In this document: piece by piece, positions 1-11,520 of the stretch | Position numbering within the stretch: position 1 is the stretch's first letter | Layout: every line of letters starts with the position of its first letter | Assembly (NCBI RefSeq): GCF_020497125.1 | Contig: NC_059073.1 | Span: 16,823,225-16,887,224, forward strand | Length of the DNA: 64,000 nt | Origin: Mauremys mutica | Lineage: Eukaryota; Chordata; Testudines; Geoemydidae | Reading direction: 5' to 3' | Made by a program: the position numbers and the translations under genes | The notes under the pieces: generated by a model | The model's database searches: none | Seen by the model: only the letters and a program-made list of their open reading frames with translations | What the model was told of the DNA's origin: nothing

Positions 1-2275
1 AAAATATGCAAATACAAAACAATAAGAGCAGTGAATGAGTCTCTATTATTGCTTGTCTAAAGCTTCCTGAACTAAAAATTCTAGTAGTGTCTGCACTGTG
101 AAATTCTGAAGACCTATATAAGAGCTAAAATTCTCATCTATGGTTTGTCAGCCCACATGACACAGACCTGTATATTAAGGACAAAAATGTGAAGCATACA
201 AAGTAGCATAAACTTGTCCTGCAACAGTTCAGTGATAAAACAATCTTAGTTTTGACAATCAAGAACTTTAAATTGACATTCTCTATCATTTCACACAGCA
301 TCCGATTATTTATTGTAAGACTGTCATCAAGTCTAGAGGTCTATAGCAGCTGAGCCCCATCCCTGTGCCTGTCAATCCTGTCAGAATTACTTTTGCAGTG
401 TTTCATTTCACAGACCTAAAATGTCTATTAAACAAAAAATGACTCACATTTTATGGCATGTAAACTGCAAAACCAATAAACACTGGAAGGGAGAAAATCA
501 CTTATTTGCATTATAAGTACATCAAAATTTAACTTTATTACCTGACAGACTGTTCAGCATTAATAATCAGGTCAAATAATATTGTAAAGTGCTCAAAGTT
601 GCTCAATGAAATGCAATGCGCTCTCTCTTCCCTGCACCCTCTCCTCTCAGGCTCTATAACAAAGTAATGCTGCTAAACCCTTGCATGACTGACTTCTGTC
701 TGAACTTGAGAGTCTATAAACAAATATGAAATTTTACACAAGAGGGCAATATGTTTGTAACACAGTGAACATATTTTGTGTAAATGGTTGTAGGCAGGAC
801 TGAGGAAAGCAGAAAACAGAAAAACGGTAAGACTACCTATCTATCGCAGGCCTTCCTATAATTGGAGCCATGTGAAATTCTTTTATTTTTATATTTTTTT
901 CATTTTATTTTTTGGGAATTTCACGTTACTTTGTTTTATCCCCAAACCCTCACAATCCGCCCCTCTTGCCCTTCGTTGTAATAACTGGGCCTACAAATGT
1001 ATATGCATTGTAAACTTAATTGTAAGACATGACAGTTTATAAAATGTCATGTTAACTTATAAGGACAAATATTAATGGAAAAAAGGTGCAAAAGGGACAT
1101 AAAAAGACTAAATTAGTCCAAACCAAAAAGGCCTATTGATATAACTCAAGGACTGAGTTAACATCATGTCTGGTAAACAAGAGAAGTGTTGGACCAGAAA
1201 TCAAGGAACAAAAATTGGTGTGTTCAATATGAGGTCTAATTAATGAACAAAATAATGAGAGAATGGGCTATTCCATCTATCACTCCGTTTTTTGTTTTTT
1301 TAAAGAAAAATCCTTTTTGGGGAAGAACAGAAGCAAATACTGGCTGACTGAAGAACTAGAAAGGGGGAAGAAGGGAGCTTCACCATGACAACTGTCACTC
1401 CCACAGTTTCATTGGACCCCTGACCTTCTTTGACCTAATCCTGAGAAATGTCCTGACCAGGTTGGTCCAGAGAGAGGGAGCCAAATTTCATTGCCACTCC
1501 CCTGGCTCCGGCTAAGTCTCCAAACACCACCTGGGAAGTGAGACTTTGCCATCCCCCTCTCCATGTGTCCTTTTCCTTCCCCACCTTATTTCTTTTCTTT
1601 CCTCTCTCTCATTTTTCTTGTATCTAAGAGGAGTCTGGCTTAGCTGGCCAAGACTGTATATTTTGCAACACTGCTGTGAGCCTTTGACCAGAAAAAGGCA
1701 GCTAAATGCAATTCCCTGAACAGCCCAACACTGGTACAAGTTTGCCAGGTCTCAATATGGCTAATAAGATCACATGCTGTGCCCGTGTTTCTCCAGCAGT
1801 GAGGCTGCAAGTGAGTCAGCACCAGAGACAGAGGCTGCATTTTCTATCTTTGCTGTTCTCTTCTTTCCCCTCTTGTGTGTGTTTGGCTTGCTTTGTCTTC
1901 TAGAAAACAGGACTGGACTTCAAATAACAACAGCAACAATAATAGCTCCAGCCCATTTCAACTAACTTTTCCTCATTTCCCTAGAAAGGACAGTTATTAC
2001 CATTTTAAATACCACCGAAAAGACTGTAATATGGGGTAGGGTGAGGGGAGGGTTTCCTTTTAAAAACTCTTTCCAGCTAAAGGGAAAGGGAACACGGGTG
2101 GTTGTTAGAATAAAATTTACTTAATACTTTATATGTTAAATGCTTTAACTGATTTCTCTCTTTTCTGTATTTTAATTAAAGATTAAAAGGAATTTTAATG
2201 ATGTGTTTGTCAATGGTTCTAAGCAGGCTGAGGGCTCTGTATACAAAATCCTGAATCTTAACACTGTTAATGTTG
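1..2275. other. unassigned intronic DNA
   Basis: AT-rich sequence with homopolymer runs (for example around 880-915). No exon, RNA gene or recognisable repeat was seen. The short open frames near 1512-1965 overlap one another on both strands and look like chance. Confidence 0.6.
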
Positions 2276-2800
2276 GACATTGCTAGGGCCACAGTAACAC
2301 CTTGGACTCCTTGGGCCTCTTTATAACATCTGCATTAATATAACACCTCTCCCCCCAACAACCCTGACTCCACCTGCCCCCGCAACCCTTGCCCCTCTGA
2401 GCCTTAGACCCCCCATCCCCCACTTGCCTCGACTCCTCCAACCTCTGCCTAAGGTCCAGGCACCATCATCTCAATACTCAACCCGTGCGCAGACTCCTCT
2501 GCAGTGATGCCTAGTGCCCAGCCAGGACTCATCACTCCATCCCATGAAAGGAGGGGAAAACTGCAGTGCCACGACTCCCTTGATGGTCGTGCTCAGGAGA
2601 GGTTTAGCACCCGCTCTCCCTAGCTCCCTCACCACAATGGCTGCCTCACTCAGGTATCTGTCTCTCTCCTGCACTCTTCGTGAGGCTGCTAAATCCTCTT
2701 GCCAGCCCTACCTCAGGACGCACAGTATCCATGCACCATGAATGCATGTGACCCTGGCAGGCCCTTCCCTAGGCTGGTGCACTTCGTATGGTGGAAGTGA
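2276..2800. other. C-rich unassigned segment
   Basis: The plus strand is strongly C-rich, especially 2345-2420, with repeated CCCC runs and then a mixed GC-rich stretch. It could be the remains of a GC-rich repeat. I cannot assign a family, and no splice-flanked coding exon is visible. Confidence 0.5.
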
Positions 2801-3806
2801 TCCTATTAGTTCACTGCTTGCACCTATGGGTGCTGACGCTGGCCACTGAATCTCCCATGGCTGGTGAGAAGCTTCGTCTTTTTGTTTTTTGTTTTCATTT
2901 TATATATAGTTTTTTTGTTTTATTTCTGGTTATTGTGTATTTGAGAAAAAATATGGGGCTCTACCTCTAGTGCCTATAACTGCAGAGTCTAAGCAATGCT
3001 TGAATTCAAAAGCTAACACCCCGTATTTTCCTGGATATATTAGTATATATCCATCCTCTTTGGAAGCATCTCATATAAAATATGAAGGTGCTAAAATCAC
3101 CTACAGAAGAACTGTCTCATCCAGGAGCAAAACATTTAGTTTTTGATAACTTTCCTTTTATAGATATTTACTTATAGATATTTACTACTGACAAAGCTGA
3201 GCGCATTTTACAAAGAGTCTGCTCTATTAGAACTTAAGCTTCCTTTCAAATTAAATGTTTTAATTCATCAACTGAAACAATCAAGTAATTTCTATTTTTA
3301 TGGCCATCACATTCCTCACAACGGGTATAATTTACACCTATGCAGAGGGCCCATGATAAGCCTGTTATGCAAATAAAGGGATCTTTGGTTTCCAAAACTC
3401 TCAAACACTTTCAAAAGCATTAAAATATAAAATAATTAACTAAATAAAAAAGTTTAATTCTCTGAATTTGTAAACAACCTGGATGCACGTCTTTTTCACA
3501 TATGTTAGAGCAACAAGTGCTTCAGCATTTAAAGATGCTGGTCAAAGATTGCCTAAAGTTCGTATTTGTTTTTAAGTGGTCTAAATCAAGAGCATTGGAG
3601 TGGGAGGGGGAAATCTGAAACCCGCTTTGTCAATATTTCAGTATTGCTGAAATTTTTAAAAATAAGAACATTTTCTTTCCTGACAATTTTCTCTTTCTGA
3701 GATTTTCTACGCTTGCCCAGATGTCTGAGAATAGCTCCTTCCTACCAGCAGATGGAGACAGACCATACTCTGAAACTTTTTTGGTAATGTCTGCTCTGAT
3801 TATAAA
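2801..3806. other. unassigned intronic DNA including the source of the inverted copy
   Basis: Ordinary AT-rich intron. The stretch 3205-3368 is the left arm of the inverted duplication described separately. Nothing else was recognised. Confidence 0.6.
3205..3368 (+). repeat. left arm of a perfect 164-bp inverted repeat
   Basis: The reverse complement of 3205-3368 matches 4468-4631 at every one of 164 positions by direct reading. This arm looks like the original because it lies in otherwise unremarkable flanking intron, while the other arm interrupts a transposon. The 23-bp piece 3337-3359 is also present in direct orientation at 4449-4471. Confidence 0.9.
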
Positions 3807-4448
3807 TAGGGCCCTGCCAAATTCTCGGCCACGAAAAACGTCACAGACTGTGAAATCTGGTCTCCTCCCCTGAAATCTGGTCTTTTGTGTGCTTTTACCC
3901 TATACTGTACAGACTTCGTGGGGGAGACCAGTGTTTCTCAAATTGGGATTCCTGACCTAAAATTCTTTGCTGACCTAAAATGGTGCTGCAGGGGGGTTGC
4001 AAGGTTATTTTAGGGGGGAAGGGGGATGGTATTGCTACCCTTATTTCTGCACTGCCTTCAGAGCCGGGTACCCAGCTCTGAAGGCAGCTCCCCGCCAACA
4101 GAAGTGCAGAACTAAGGGTGGTAATATCATACCATGCCACCCTTACTTCTGCGCTGCTGTCTTCACAGCTGGGCAGCTGGAGAGTGGCAGCTGCTGACTC
4201 AGGGCCCAGCTCTGCAGGCAACAGTGCAGAAGTAAGGGTGGCAATACCATACCATGCCATCCTTACTTCTGCACTGCTGCTGAAGGCGGCTCTGCCTTCA
4301 GAGCTGGGATCCAAGCCAGCAGCTGCTGCTCTCCAGCTCTGAAGCCAGTGCTACTGCCAGCAGCAGCACAGAAGTAAGGGTAGCAGTTCTGCAACCCCCC
4401 CTACAATAAACTTGCAACCCTTACATAACTCCTTTTTCGGTCGGGACC

Positions 4449-4499
4449 CCTATGCAGAGGGCCCATGATAACAGGCTTATCATGGGCCCTCTGCATAGG
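4449..4499. repeat. perfect palindrome, 23-bp stem with 5-nt loop
   Basis: Bases 4449-4471 are the exact reverse complement of 4477-4499, with loop CAGGC at 4472-4476. It is formed by a short direct copy of 3337-3359 immediately followed by the inverted copy of the same region. Confidence 0.92.
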
Positions 4500-4631
4500 T
4501 GTAAATTATACCCGTTGTGAGGAATGTGATGGCCATAAAAATAGAAATTACTTGATTGTTTCAGTTGATGAATTAAAACATTTAATTTGAAAGGAAGCTT
4601 AAGTTCTAATAGAGCAGACTCTTTGTAAAAT
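4468..4631 (-). repeat. right arm of the perfect 164-bp inverted repeat, inside the hAT element
   Basis: It is an exact inverted copy of 3205-3368. Left of it, transposon sequence stops at about 4450 in a GGGACCCCT context. Right of it, transposon sequence resumes at about 4630 (ATTACAAGACTGTGAAATTT). The copy therefore postdates or accompanied the transposon's arrival. Confidence 0.9.
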
Positions 4632-4833
4632 TACAAGACTGTGAAATTTCAGATTTAAATAGCTGAAATCATGGAATTTATGATTTTTTAAAATCCTAGG
4701 ACTGTGAAATTGACCAAAATGGATTGTGAATTTGATAGGGCCCTAATTATAAGTGTATTGCTCACCCATGTTGGCTGAAGCTTTGAAAGCACTAAGGCCA
4801 TATTTTCTCAACAATATGTAACTTCATGTAATT

Positions 4834-5014
4834 GGGGGAGGGATAGCTCAGTGGTTTGAGCATTGGCCTGCTAAACTCAGGGTTATGAATTCAATCCTCG
4901 AGGGGGCCATTTAGGGATCTGGGGCAAAAATCTGTCTGGGGATTAGTCCTGTTCTGAGCAGGGGGTTGGACTAGATGCCCTCCTGAGGTCCCTTCCAACC
5001 CTGATATTCTATGA
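4834..5014 (+). mobile_element. tRNA-derived SINE (turtle PolIII/SINE type)
   Basis: The head is tRNA-like, with an A-box TAGCTCAGTGG near 4844 and a B-box-like GGTTATGAATTCAATCC at about 4881-4897. The body ends in a CR1-like 3' tail: GGACTAGATG, then CTGAGGTCCCTTCCAACCC, then ATTCTATGA. SINEs of this layout are known from cryptodiran turtles and borrow the CR1 machinery through the shared tail. Pol III promoter boxes are present, but activity is unknown. Confidence 0.88.
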
Positions 5015-6564
5015 ACTTTAATTCTGAATCTAGTCTGACTGCCACTGGAATTTTAACTATCTACCAGACACTTCTGTACATTAATATATCTAATATCTAC
5101 ATCTGTTTGTGTGTATGTAACTACCAGGATTTCAATAGCACAAGTGTAGTATCTTAGAGCTGAAGGGAAGGGAGAGCCTGAAATAAAATAAAGAAAATTA
5201 AATTATCAGGTAAGAAAAAATTCCCATTCTCTTTGATTTTCTGTGCCAACCTAAAAACTTGGAACCTCACAAAGCAGTATGTACACAACAGTATGCAGGG
5301 ATTAGCATCCAACAATAGACCTCAGTATGCTGCTCCTAATTGCTGAGGTCTGGACATTAATCCGATAATGCTTAGAGAGAGTGTGAAGTGAGGCCCAAGT
5401 AAGTAGTTTACATATTGCCAAGAGGATAGTGTCTAATTTCTCTGTTTAAGAAGTCACCACTGATCAAGCAGAGTGAGCTTTGAGAGATTCTGTCACTTCC
5501 TTATCACCACACAAGTAAGCCACATGGATGAACTGTTTTAGCCAATTAAACAACATGGTACATAACGTGGACCTGCAACAGCCTGTCCTTTCAAGGTGCA
5601 GTGTGAAGAATGTCTCTCTAATAAACTGAATTTATAAGTGTAGATGATTGTGTAGAACAGGGCCTAAGTTCTCCAATTCTTTTTGCTGTGCAGACTGCTT
5701 CTAAAAATAAAATGATGGTAGACTATAGCTACAGAGTGATTTTTCATTCAGATACAAACAACAGTTTAGTAAGGGCTTTCAGGACCAAGCTCATGCCTCA
5801 AAGAGAAATGGCAGCTTGATTGCTGGCCTTAACTACAGCCTGTTATTGCTGGAGATGGCTGGATGTTCCCTAAGTGACAGTTATCTCCAGAAGAGTGGAC
5901 TTGTGAAGGGCTGGCATTCATTCCCAAGTCCAGCCCATCTTGTAAGGATATTTGGTATGTGGACAAACAGAGGATCAGTACCGCTACATCAACACCAGAC
6001 AGTGAACATATTCCATACTTTTGCATAGTATACATGGGTGTACTCTAAAAATATATTATTGTTGATGAATAGGGATATAATGACCCTGTAAGGCTGATGA
6101 AAGAATCCTCCAGGGTCAGTACTACCACATATCAAGGTATTCTCTAACAGACCATATTACAGGGGCATGATTGCTGAGGGAGAGGAAGTAGTCTCAGAAT
6201 GGCAGTTCATACTTTGGGGAGAAACCCAGACTGTTAACTCTGATAGGGCTGGTCACTGGAGTGCAAAGAGAAAAATATTCTGGAAGCCCTTTTTCCTAGT
6301 CAGTGCCTAGAGGTTGCTTTGAAGTGTAGTTCATAGGAAGCCAGTTGGTAGTTCTGGGCTAGTACAAGGCATGGTGGAAAAAGTGACAAGTAATCCATTG
6401 TTTTTTGCTTGTTATTTGCAATATCAATACTGTGTTTGTTTGTTTAGAGGCTTTGAGGCTGAACCCTATGGGGTAAGGTCAGGATAGCTTTAGAAAGAGT
6501 AGTTGAGGAAAGCCAGGGGCAGGAAAATTTTAATTTGTTTTTTAAAAGAGCTTATGTCCAGTAA
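5015..6564. other. unassigned intronic DNA
   Basis: No repeat family, exon or RNA gene recognised. The overlapping short open frames at 5816-6035 lie on opposite strands and lack coding character. Confidence 0.6.
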
Positions 6565-6850
6565 ATTCCTGCTCAAGGAGACATACCACACTAGCGCTGA
6601 TGAGCTAACTTGCTGAAAATAGAGTGTAGCCACAGCAGCGCAAGTGGCTGGAAGAGCTAACCACCTAAGTATGGGCCTAGCATCTTGGACAGGTATCTGG
6701 GAGGCTACCACTGCCACTTGCACCACTGTGGTTACACTCAATTTTTAGCACTTTAGCTTGATCAGAGCGGGTATTGATCATAGATATGTCTCCTTGAGCT
6801 GAAATGTATACCTCTATGCTGGAGTGTAGACACACTCTATGTATGTGGAC
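6565..6850. mobile_element. decayed foldback MITE
   Basis: The left part (CTAGCGCTGATGAGCTAAC near 6590) is roughly inverted at the right (TTAGCTTGATCAGAGCGGG near 6750). A second nested inverted pair is built on GTAGCCACAGC/GTGGTTACAC. The right end runs into GTGTAGACACAC. This resembles sauropsid MITEs ending in GTGTAGAC motifs. The boundaries are approximate and no clean target duplication was found. Confidence 0.5.
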
Positions 6851-9402
6851 TCTCTTGTTTGGCCTGCTACAGACTGACAGCACAGAACAAGCGAACTAGG
6901 GAACAAATGGCCTGTCAAAACAATTGTTTTATTTGGTCTGCCACCACTGTTATGACGATGCCTGACAAACCCTCTTCCCATGTCTTTCCCTGTCAATAGT
7001 TATGTCATAAACCTAAAATGAGTTAGATCTTCCTGTGTGACTGGTTCTTATATTAAGATATTTTCCCATCAGTGAATTGTGGGAAATGTGCCCTGGATTT
7101 TCCTGTGGGGGAATCCTCACATCTGGTTTATTGCCTTGAACATCCTAGGGTTGGAGCTCCTTCTGAGCTTCTTGTGCTCTTCTGGATCATCAGTGCCTCT
7201 TATGGACACTGCAACCAGACATGTATGTGGTACTGTGTTCCGTCATAAAGGTAGGATCAGGCGGATGGGAGGTACCAGTTTCTTATGTCTTCTGTGTTAA
7301 AGATACAATGTTTTCCATCTGCTGGAGTGAGAAATGACTGCCCAGGTTAAACCAACACGCCTGTCATACAAACAAGATGACATCATTGAAAATGTTTCAG
7401 CATATTGTCTTACTCTGTTGACAGAGATGAACTTTAGCCAAGCATATGGACCGGTACAGATGATCAAAGATAGCTGCTGGTTCATTACTCACTAAAAATA
7501 AAGTTTAGATATTATTAACACCCTCTCAATCCCTCTCCCCCTCCCCCCCGCCATGTTAAAAGAACATTAAGGTTGCAAGTCAAGCACTCAAAAATTTAGG
7601 AAATGTGACAATTAAGGTTGCTTCTGGAAAACTTAGTTCAGGCCCATGTCCATATGCATTGTCACACTCTTGAATTACATGCTCACATACTATTTTTACC
7701 ACAGGACCCCAGCTTGCTTTCTTCAGTGCTGACGATAGACCTGCTCTGGGGCTGAATCGGAGTCTTGCGGTGGAAATTTATTTTTCGTCACTCTCATTCT
7801 TGAAAACAGCTGAACTTTTATCTGAAATTTTTCAAAATAATTCAGCCTGACACACCCTCAGCATGGAAAATTTCAACCCAAACTGTTAAAGTTTGGCAGT
7901 GTCATAAGGAACTGAAAACAGGGTCTTATAATGCGAAGTGTCAGACAATCTCGGTGATAGGCGGTGCCACCAGTCCTGCCTTTAATAACCATTGTGGCCT
8001 TAATTTATTGCTCAGCATAGTATATGAAGTCCAGGATTTTTAATACTCGAGTATTAATTACAGTCGTCAGATGCTGCTATTAAAATTTTTGAGAGTCAAA
8101 ATACACACAAAACACACCTACCAGTGTAGGCTGTTAGATCTTGAAGAACTGCTATATTGTTATCGGATGCAACTATTTTAGAAATTTTTGAATATAGCAA
8201 TAAAATTTGTGCTCTCCCTTGGTTTCTGACTAGAACCACATAACCGCTGCCCTACAATGATGCCCACAAATATTACAAAGTGAACATTAAAAGGCTTTCA
8301 TTTTTTTCTTCAGCGGCTGTAGACAAGGTGTTCCTACTTGGGAGTCTTATTTCTCACTTCAAAATATTAATGCTGTACAAAATGTTGAGAAGGGCAGCAG
8401 AAAGGACATATGAAGTAGAGGTGATTGACACTAGTCCCTATCAGACTGTCAGTAGGCAACTGGCTTTATACGTGCCCCATGCTGCAGAGGAAGACATACC
8501 ATGACCAAATTCCTCCCTCAATAGCAGCCTTCTCTCCTACTCAGTCACAGGACATCCGTACATGCTGGTGATCTGAGAAAGCTAAACCAGGAAGAAGGTA
8601 ATGAGGAGCTACTGAATCGACAGCTAAGCATACAAGATCATTGTAAAGGCCTACCAAGGTATCAATATTTTTGCTTATAGCAATCTGCCATTCTGGTTCC
8701 TTAGACTCTGAAGGGACACAACTAAAATAGGTCATTTGTTCTAAAGGGTAATAATGGCCGACACTGCTCTGTTGTCCACACATAGCTTCTGATAATACAT
8801 GTGTTATATGGGCAGTGCAGGATAGTGGGTTTTGCCATTTACCCATCTTTGCATGTTATCTAAAATTGATTGTGAGGTTATTCCCACTTGCACAGCATCC
8901 ATTTTGAATAGAATACTGACCAGGGCAATAGGAGCTGTGGCCACTTTAGCCCCCTCGCTATCCCTATTTGGCATTGTACACGGTCTAAAAGTTGCAGTTG
9001 CAGCTATTGGTGAGGCTTCCCTCCATTAAAATATTCCATAAACAGAAACTATGGAATCAAACTTGGTTAAGCATAACACGTACCCAATACAAATTCATAA
9101 AAGAAAGGAAATGCCAAGTTTTGGACACCAGTTAGCTGTACCTAATGTACATTGCATGAGTGATAAACCAAGGTCTGAACCTTGGACATACAGCACCACA
9201 ACACAGACCTCTACTACTGGAGCTAACTTGAGGAGAAACTCAGTAGCCTGTTATTCTTTAGTGAGCCTGCCATTACAGAGGGACCGAACATGCATTTTTG
9301 CAATGAGTCACACTGTCATCTCGCATGATCCATCCATTGTAAAGCGAATAAACCCCTTGAGGGCACTATGCCACACTTCCCCTATTAGATGAATATAAGG
9401 GT
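6851..9402. other. unassigned intronic DNA
   Basis: No exon or confident repeat. The minus strand has a 101-codon open frame at 8541-8846, with a further open stretch in another frame to about 9030. I do not recognise its product (see the rejected list). Confidence 0.5.
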
Positions 9403-9410
9403 CTTCTCTG

Positions 9411-9765
9411 CAGGGGCAGCTCTAGGATTTCCGCCGCCCCAAGCAGGGCGGCACGCCACGGGGAGGTGCTCTGCCGGACGCCAGTCCCGCGGCGCTGGTG
9501 GACCTCTCGCAGACGTGCCTGCGGAGGGTCCACTGGTCCCACGGCTCCGGTGGACCTCCCGCAGGCATGCCTGCAGATGCTCCACCGGAGGCGCGGGACC
9601 AGCGGCCCCTCCGCAGGCACGTCTGCGGGAAGTCCACCGCGCCGCGGGACCAGCGGACCTTCCGCAGGCATGCCTGTGGGAGGTCCGCCGGAGCCGCCTG
9701 CCGCCCTCCCGCGGGACGCCGCCCCAAGCGCGCGCTTGACGCGCTGGGGTCTGGAGCCGGCCCTG
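9411..9765. mobile_element. GC-rich hAT MITE with internal palindromic tandem units
   Basis: The ends are CAGGGGCAGCTCTAG and, inverted, CAGGGCCGGCTCCAG. A perfect 8-bp target duplication CTTCTCTG flanks it (9403-9410 and 9766-9773). The 355-bp body is very GC- and CpG-rich. It contains about four ~50-bp units, each with a palindrome centred on GCATGC or GCACGTCTGC and flanked by GGACC/GGTCC, at about 9500-9700. It has no coding capacity; all six frames stay open only because the composition is GC-rich. Confidence 0.88.
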
Positions 9766-9773
9766 CTTCTCTG

Positions 9774-10594
9774 CACCCTCTGATCTCAAATCAAGAGAGT
9801 GTAAATTGTGTGTGTATAAACTATATAATTTTTTCAACTCTCTCAACTCCCAGACTTTCACCCACTTGCCTAACAACCCATAAAAGGCAACTTCCCAAAG
9901 ATGACATAAACCAGCTCTGCCTCTGCTCATAAGTGAAGTTGCATAATTTTTTTTTATAGCTTTGGCAACTCCTCTAGCCCTTTCCAATTTGCTGGGTTTT
10001 TTTCCTCCCAAATGAAAGTTTATTTGAATCACTGCATCTAAAAAGAGACTCGACTATTTCCGAAAAGAAAGTGTTCAAAAGGGACAGAAAGTAAAACTGC
10101 AAAATTTCATCCAGCTCTAGTGAAAACCATCAACATGTTGAATGCAAATATGCAAACCACTTTATCTTTGAAAAAATGTGGTCTTGGTAGAAATTCTGGT
10201 GCATTTTTGTAGCATTTAGAGATTGAACTGAACTTTTAGATTCAGCACTTTTTTCTTCCTCAGGGCAGCATCTGGTGCTTGAAGCTGAGAAAGTTAAATT
10301 GTACACTTTACTTTTAATATAGTATCACTTTATTGGGAACACATGAACTTTCAAAGAACAGGAATAGGCAGATGGCTCATTAAAGCCCGTTCTTATAACC
10401 ATTATTTGTTTTTCTATAACAAGTCAACCAATCATTTTAACATCAAACAGTACATTTTTGAAGAGATGTGCAGAGAGAGATTTAGCCAAATAATTCCCTC
10501 TGATAGTGGGAGCTGTATAGCTCAATCTCTGCACAATGGTTTGAAAACTTACCCACAAACAACTGACTAGGCGATCACAACCATAGTATCCAAA
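9774..10594. other. unassigned intronic DNA
   Basis: Nothing recognised beyond AT-rich intron. Confidence 0.6.
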
Positions 10595-11520
10595 GTCCAG
10601 ATCCACAAATGGACTTAGACTTTTAAGCCCCAGTTTTAGGCACCATTGCAATCCAGAAAACTGCTTGGCTGCTGTGTAGCCCAGTAGACACGCAAATTCA
10701 CTTGTGTCTAAATTGTCATTGTAAAAGTTCCCTAGTCACTCAAGTTTCTGCTTCTGGGCGTGCATGCTGCTGCCTCACTCTACGTGTCTGGATGCCTCTC
10801 TCACACCTAAGCCTCAGCACGATCTACAAATCAGGTAAAGACAGACATTCACCCAAGTATCTTGCCTGAGAGGCCCAATTTGGTAGGCATGCTCACAGCC
10901 CCATTCAAAATCCAGGTGGAAATGCAGGTAATTGCGCCTCTCTTATAATTTTTAGCCCTGTGCTTACGTCACTCACCCAGGCTGTGGGAGAGAGAGGTTC
11001 AATTCTCACTTCTGCCAGATAGGGAGAAAGGTTTTGAACATGGGGATCTCAGCTCTCAGGCGAGTGCCCAAACCACTGGGCAATGCCATATTCTGCTGTG
11101 GAAATGCTCAGTTTCTCCTGTTGAAGATATTCCATTTTGGACAAAGAATTAGAGTCACAGGAGCAGAGACACCGGATCTCCCACATGGGTATCCTAACCC
11201 CAGTCTATACAGTCATTCATTCTCTCTCTCTCTCCCTCCCTGGCCCAATGACTAAGTATGCAGCCCCGACTCAGGCACATAACTCCTTGATAGGGGTGTG
11301 TCTTAGAACACACCCTTCTGGTCAGCATCTCCTATTGGCTAGTGTAAGGAGCACCCTGCCTAGTGTGCTGGCTTCTGTGGATCCCACCCTTATGTGCCTA
11401 TTTCTTCTTTTCAATGTATAGGGAGCGTAGGCACCTAATCTAGCCTTTGTGGGTCCCATTATTGTTCCAGTGATTTTCTAGGCACTTAAGATCTTTTGTG
11501 GTTCCGGGCCCATGTGCTTA
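10595..11520 (+). mobile_element. long non-autonomous TIR-type repeat, copy 1
   Basis: It begins near an AGATCCACAAATGG motif and ends near a CACTTAAGATCTTTTGTGGTTCC motif, which are roughly inverted to each other. The interior has a characteristic phrase, GTGCCCAAACCACTGGGC (about 11060-11090), followed by a stretch ending TCCTGTTGAAG. The same order recurs in the copy at 12595-13868. The family seems to be the sauropsid repeat with AGATCC..AAAGGTATTTAGG ends. Ends are approximate. Confidence 0.45.

Larger units (their letters stand above)
3807..4745. mobile_element. non-autonomous hAT-type DNA transposon with an internal foreign insert
   Basis: The ends are inverted repeats beginning TAGGGCCCT (left 3807, right end 4745). 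They are flanked by an 8-bp target duplication, ATTATAAA at 3799-3806 and ATTATAAG at 4746-4753 (7 of 8 match), which is the hAT signature. The interior has GC-rich palindromic units built on CAGAAGTAAGGGTGGCAATA and its complement (about 4090-4385). There is no transposase reading frame. The segment from about 4449 to 4631 is not part of the transposon but an inverted copy of upstream flanking DNA. Confidence 0.85.

Noticed and set aside
2788..2970. 60-codon plus-strand frame with hydrophobic C-terminus
   Set aside because: It is driven by T-rich sequence (2875-2945). No splice-site context or homologue recognised.
3895..4342. Frames of 139 and 74 codons on opposite strands
   Set aside because: They fall in the palindromic GC-rich interior of the hAT element and mirror each other.
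4834..4910. tRNA gene
   Set aside because: A- and B-box motifs are present, but the cloverleaf is degenerate and the sequence runs straight into a SINE body and CR1-like tail.
8541..9392. 101-codon minus-strand frame at 8541-8846 and open stretches to 9390, considered as a retroviral envelope-like remnant
   Set aside because: The residue pattern is suggestive only: no fusion peptide, no CX6CC-type motif and no flanking LTR or pol sequence is visible. I cannot name a family.
9366..10032. Long overlapping frames on both strands (up to 215 codons)
   Set aside because: They lie in the GC-rich MITE, where stop codons are rare in all frames. Arg/Pro/Gly-rich text on both strands is compositional, not coding.
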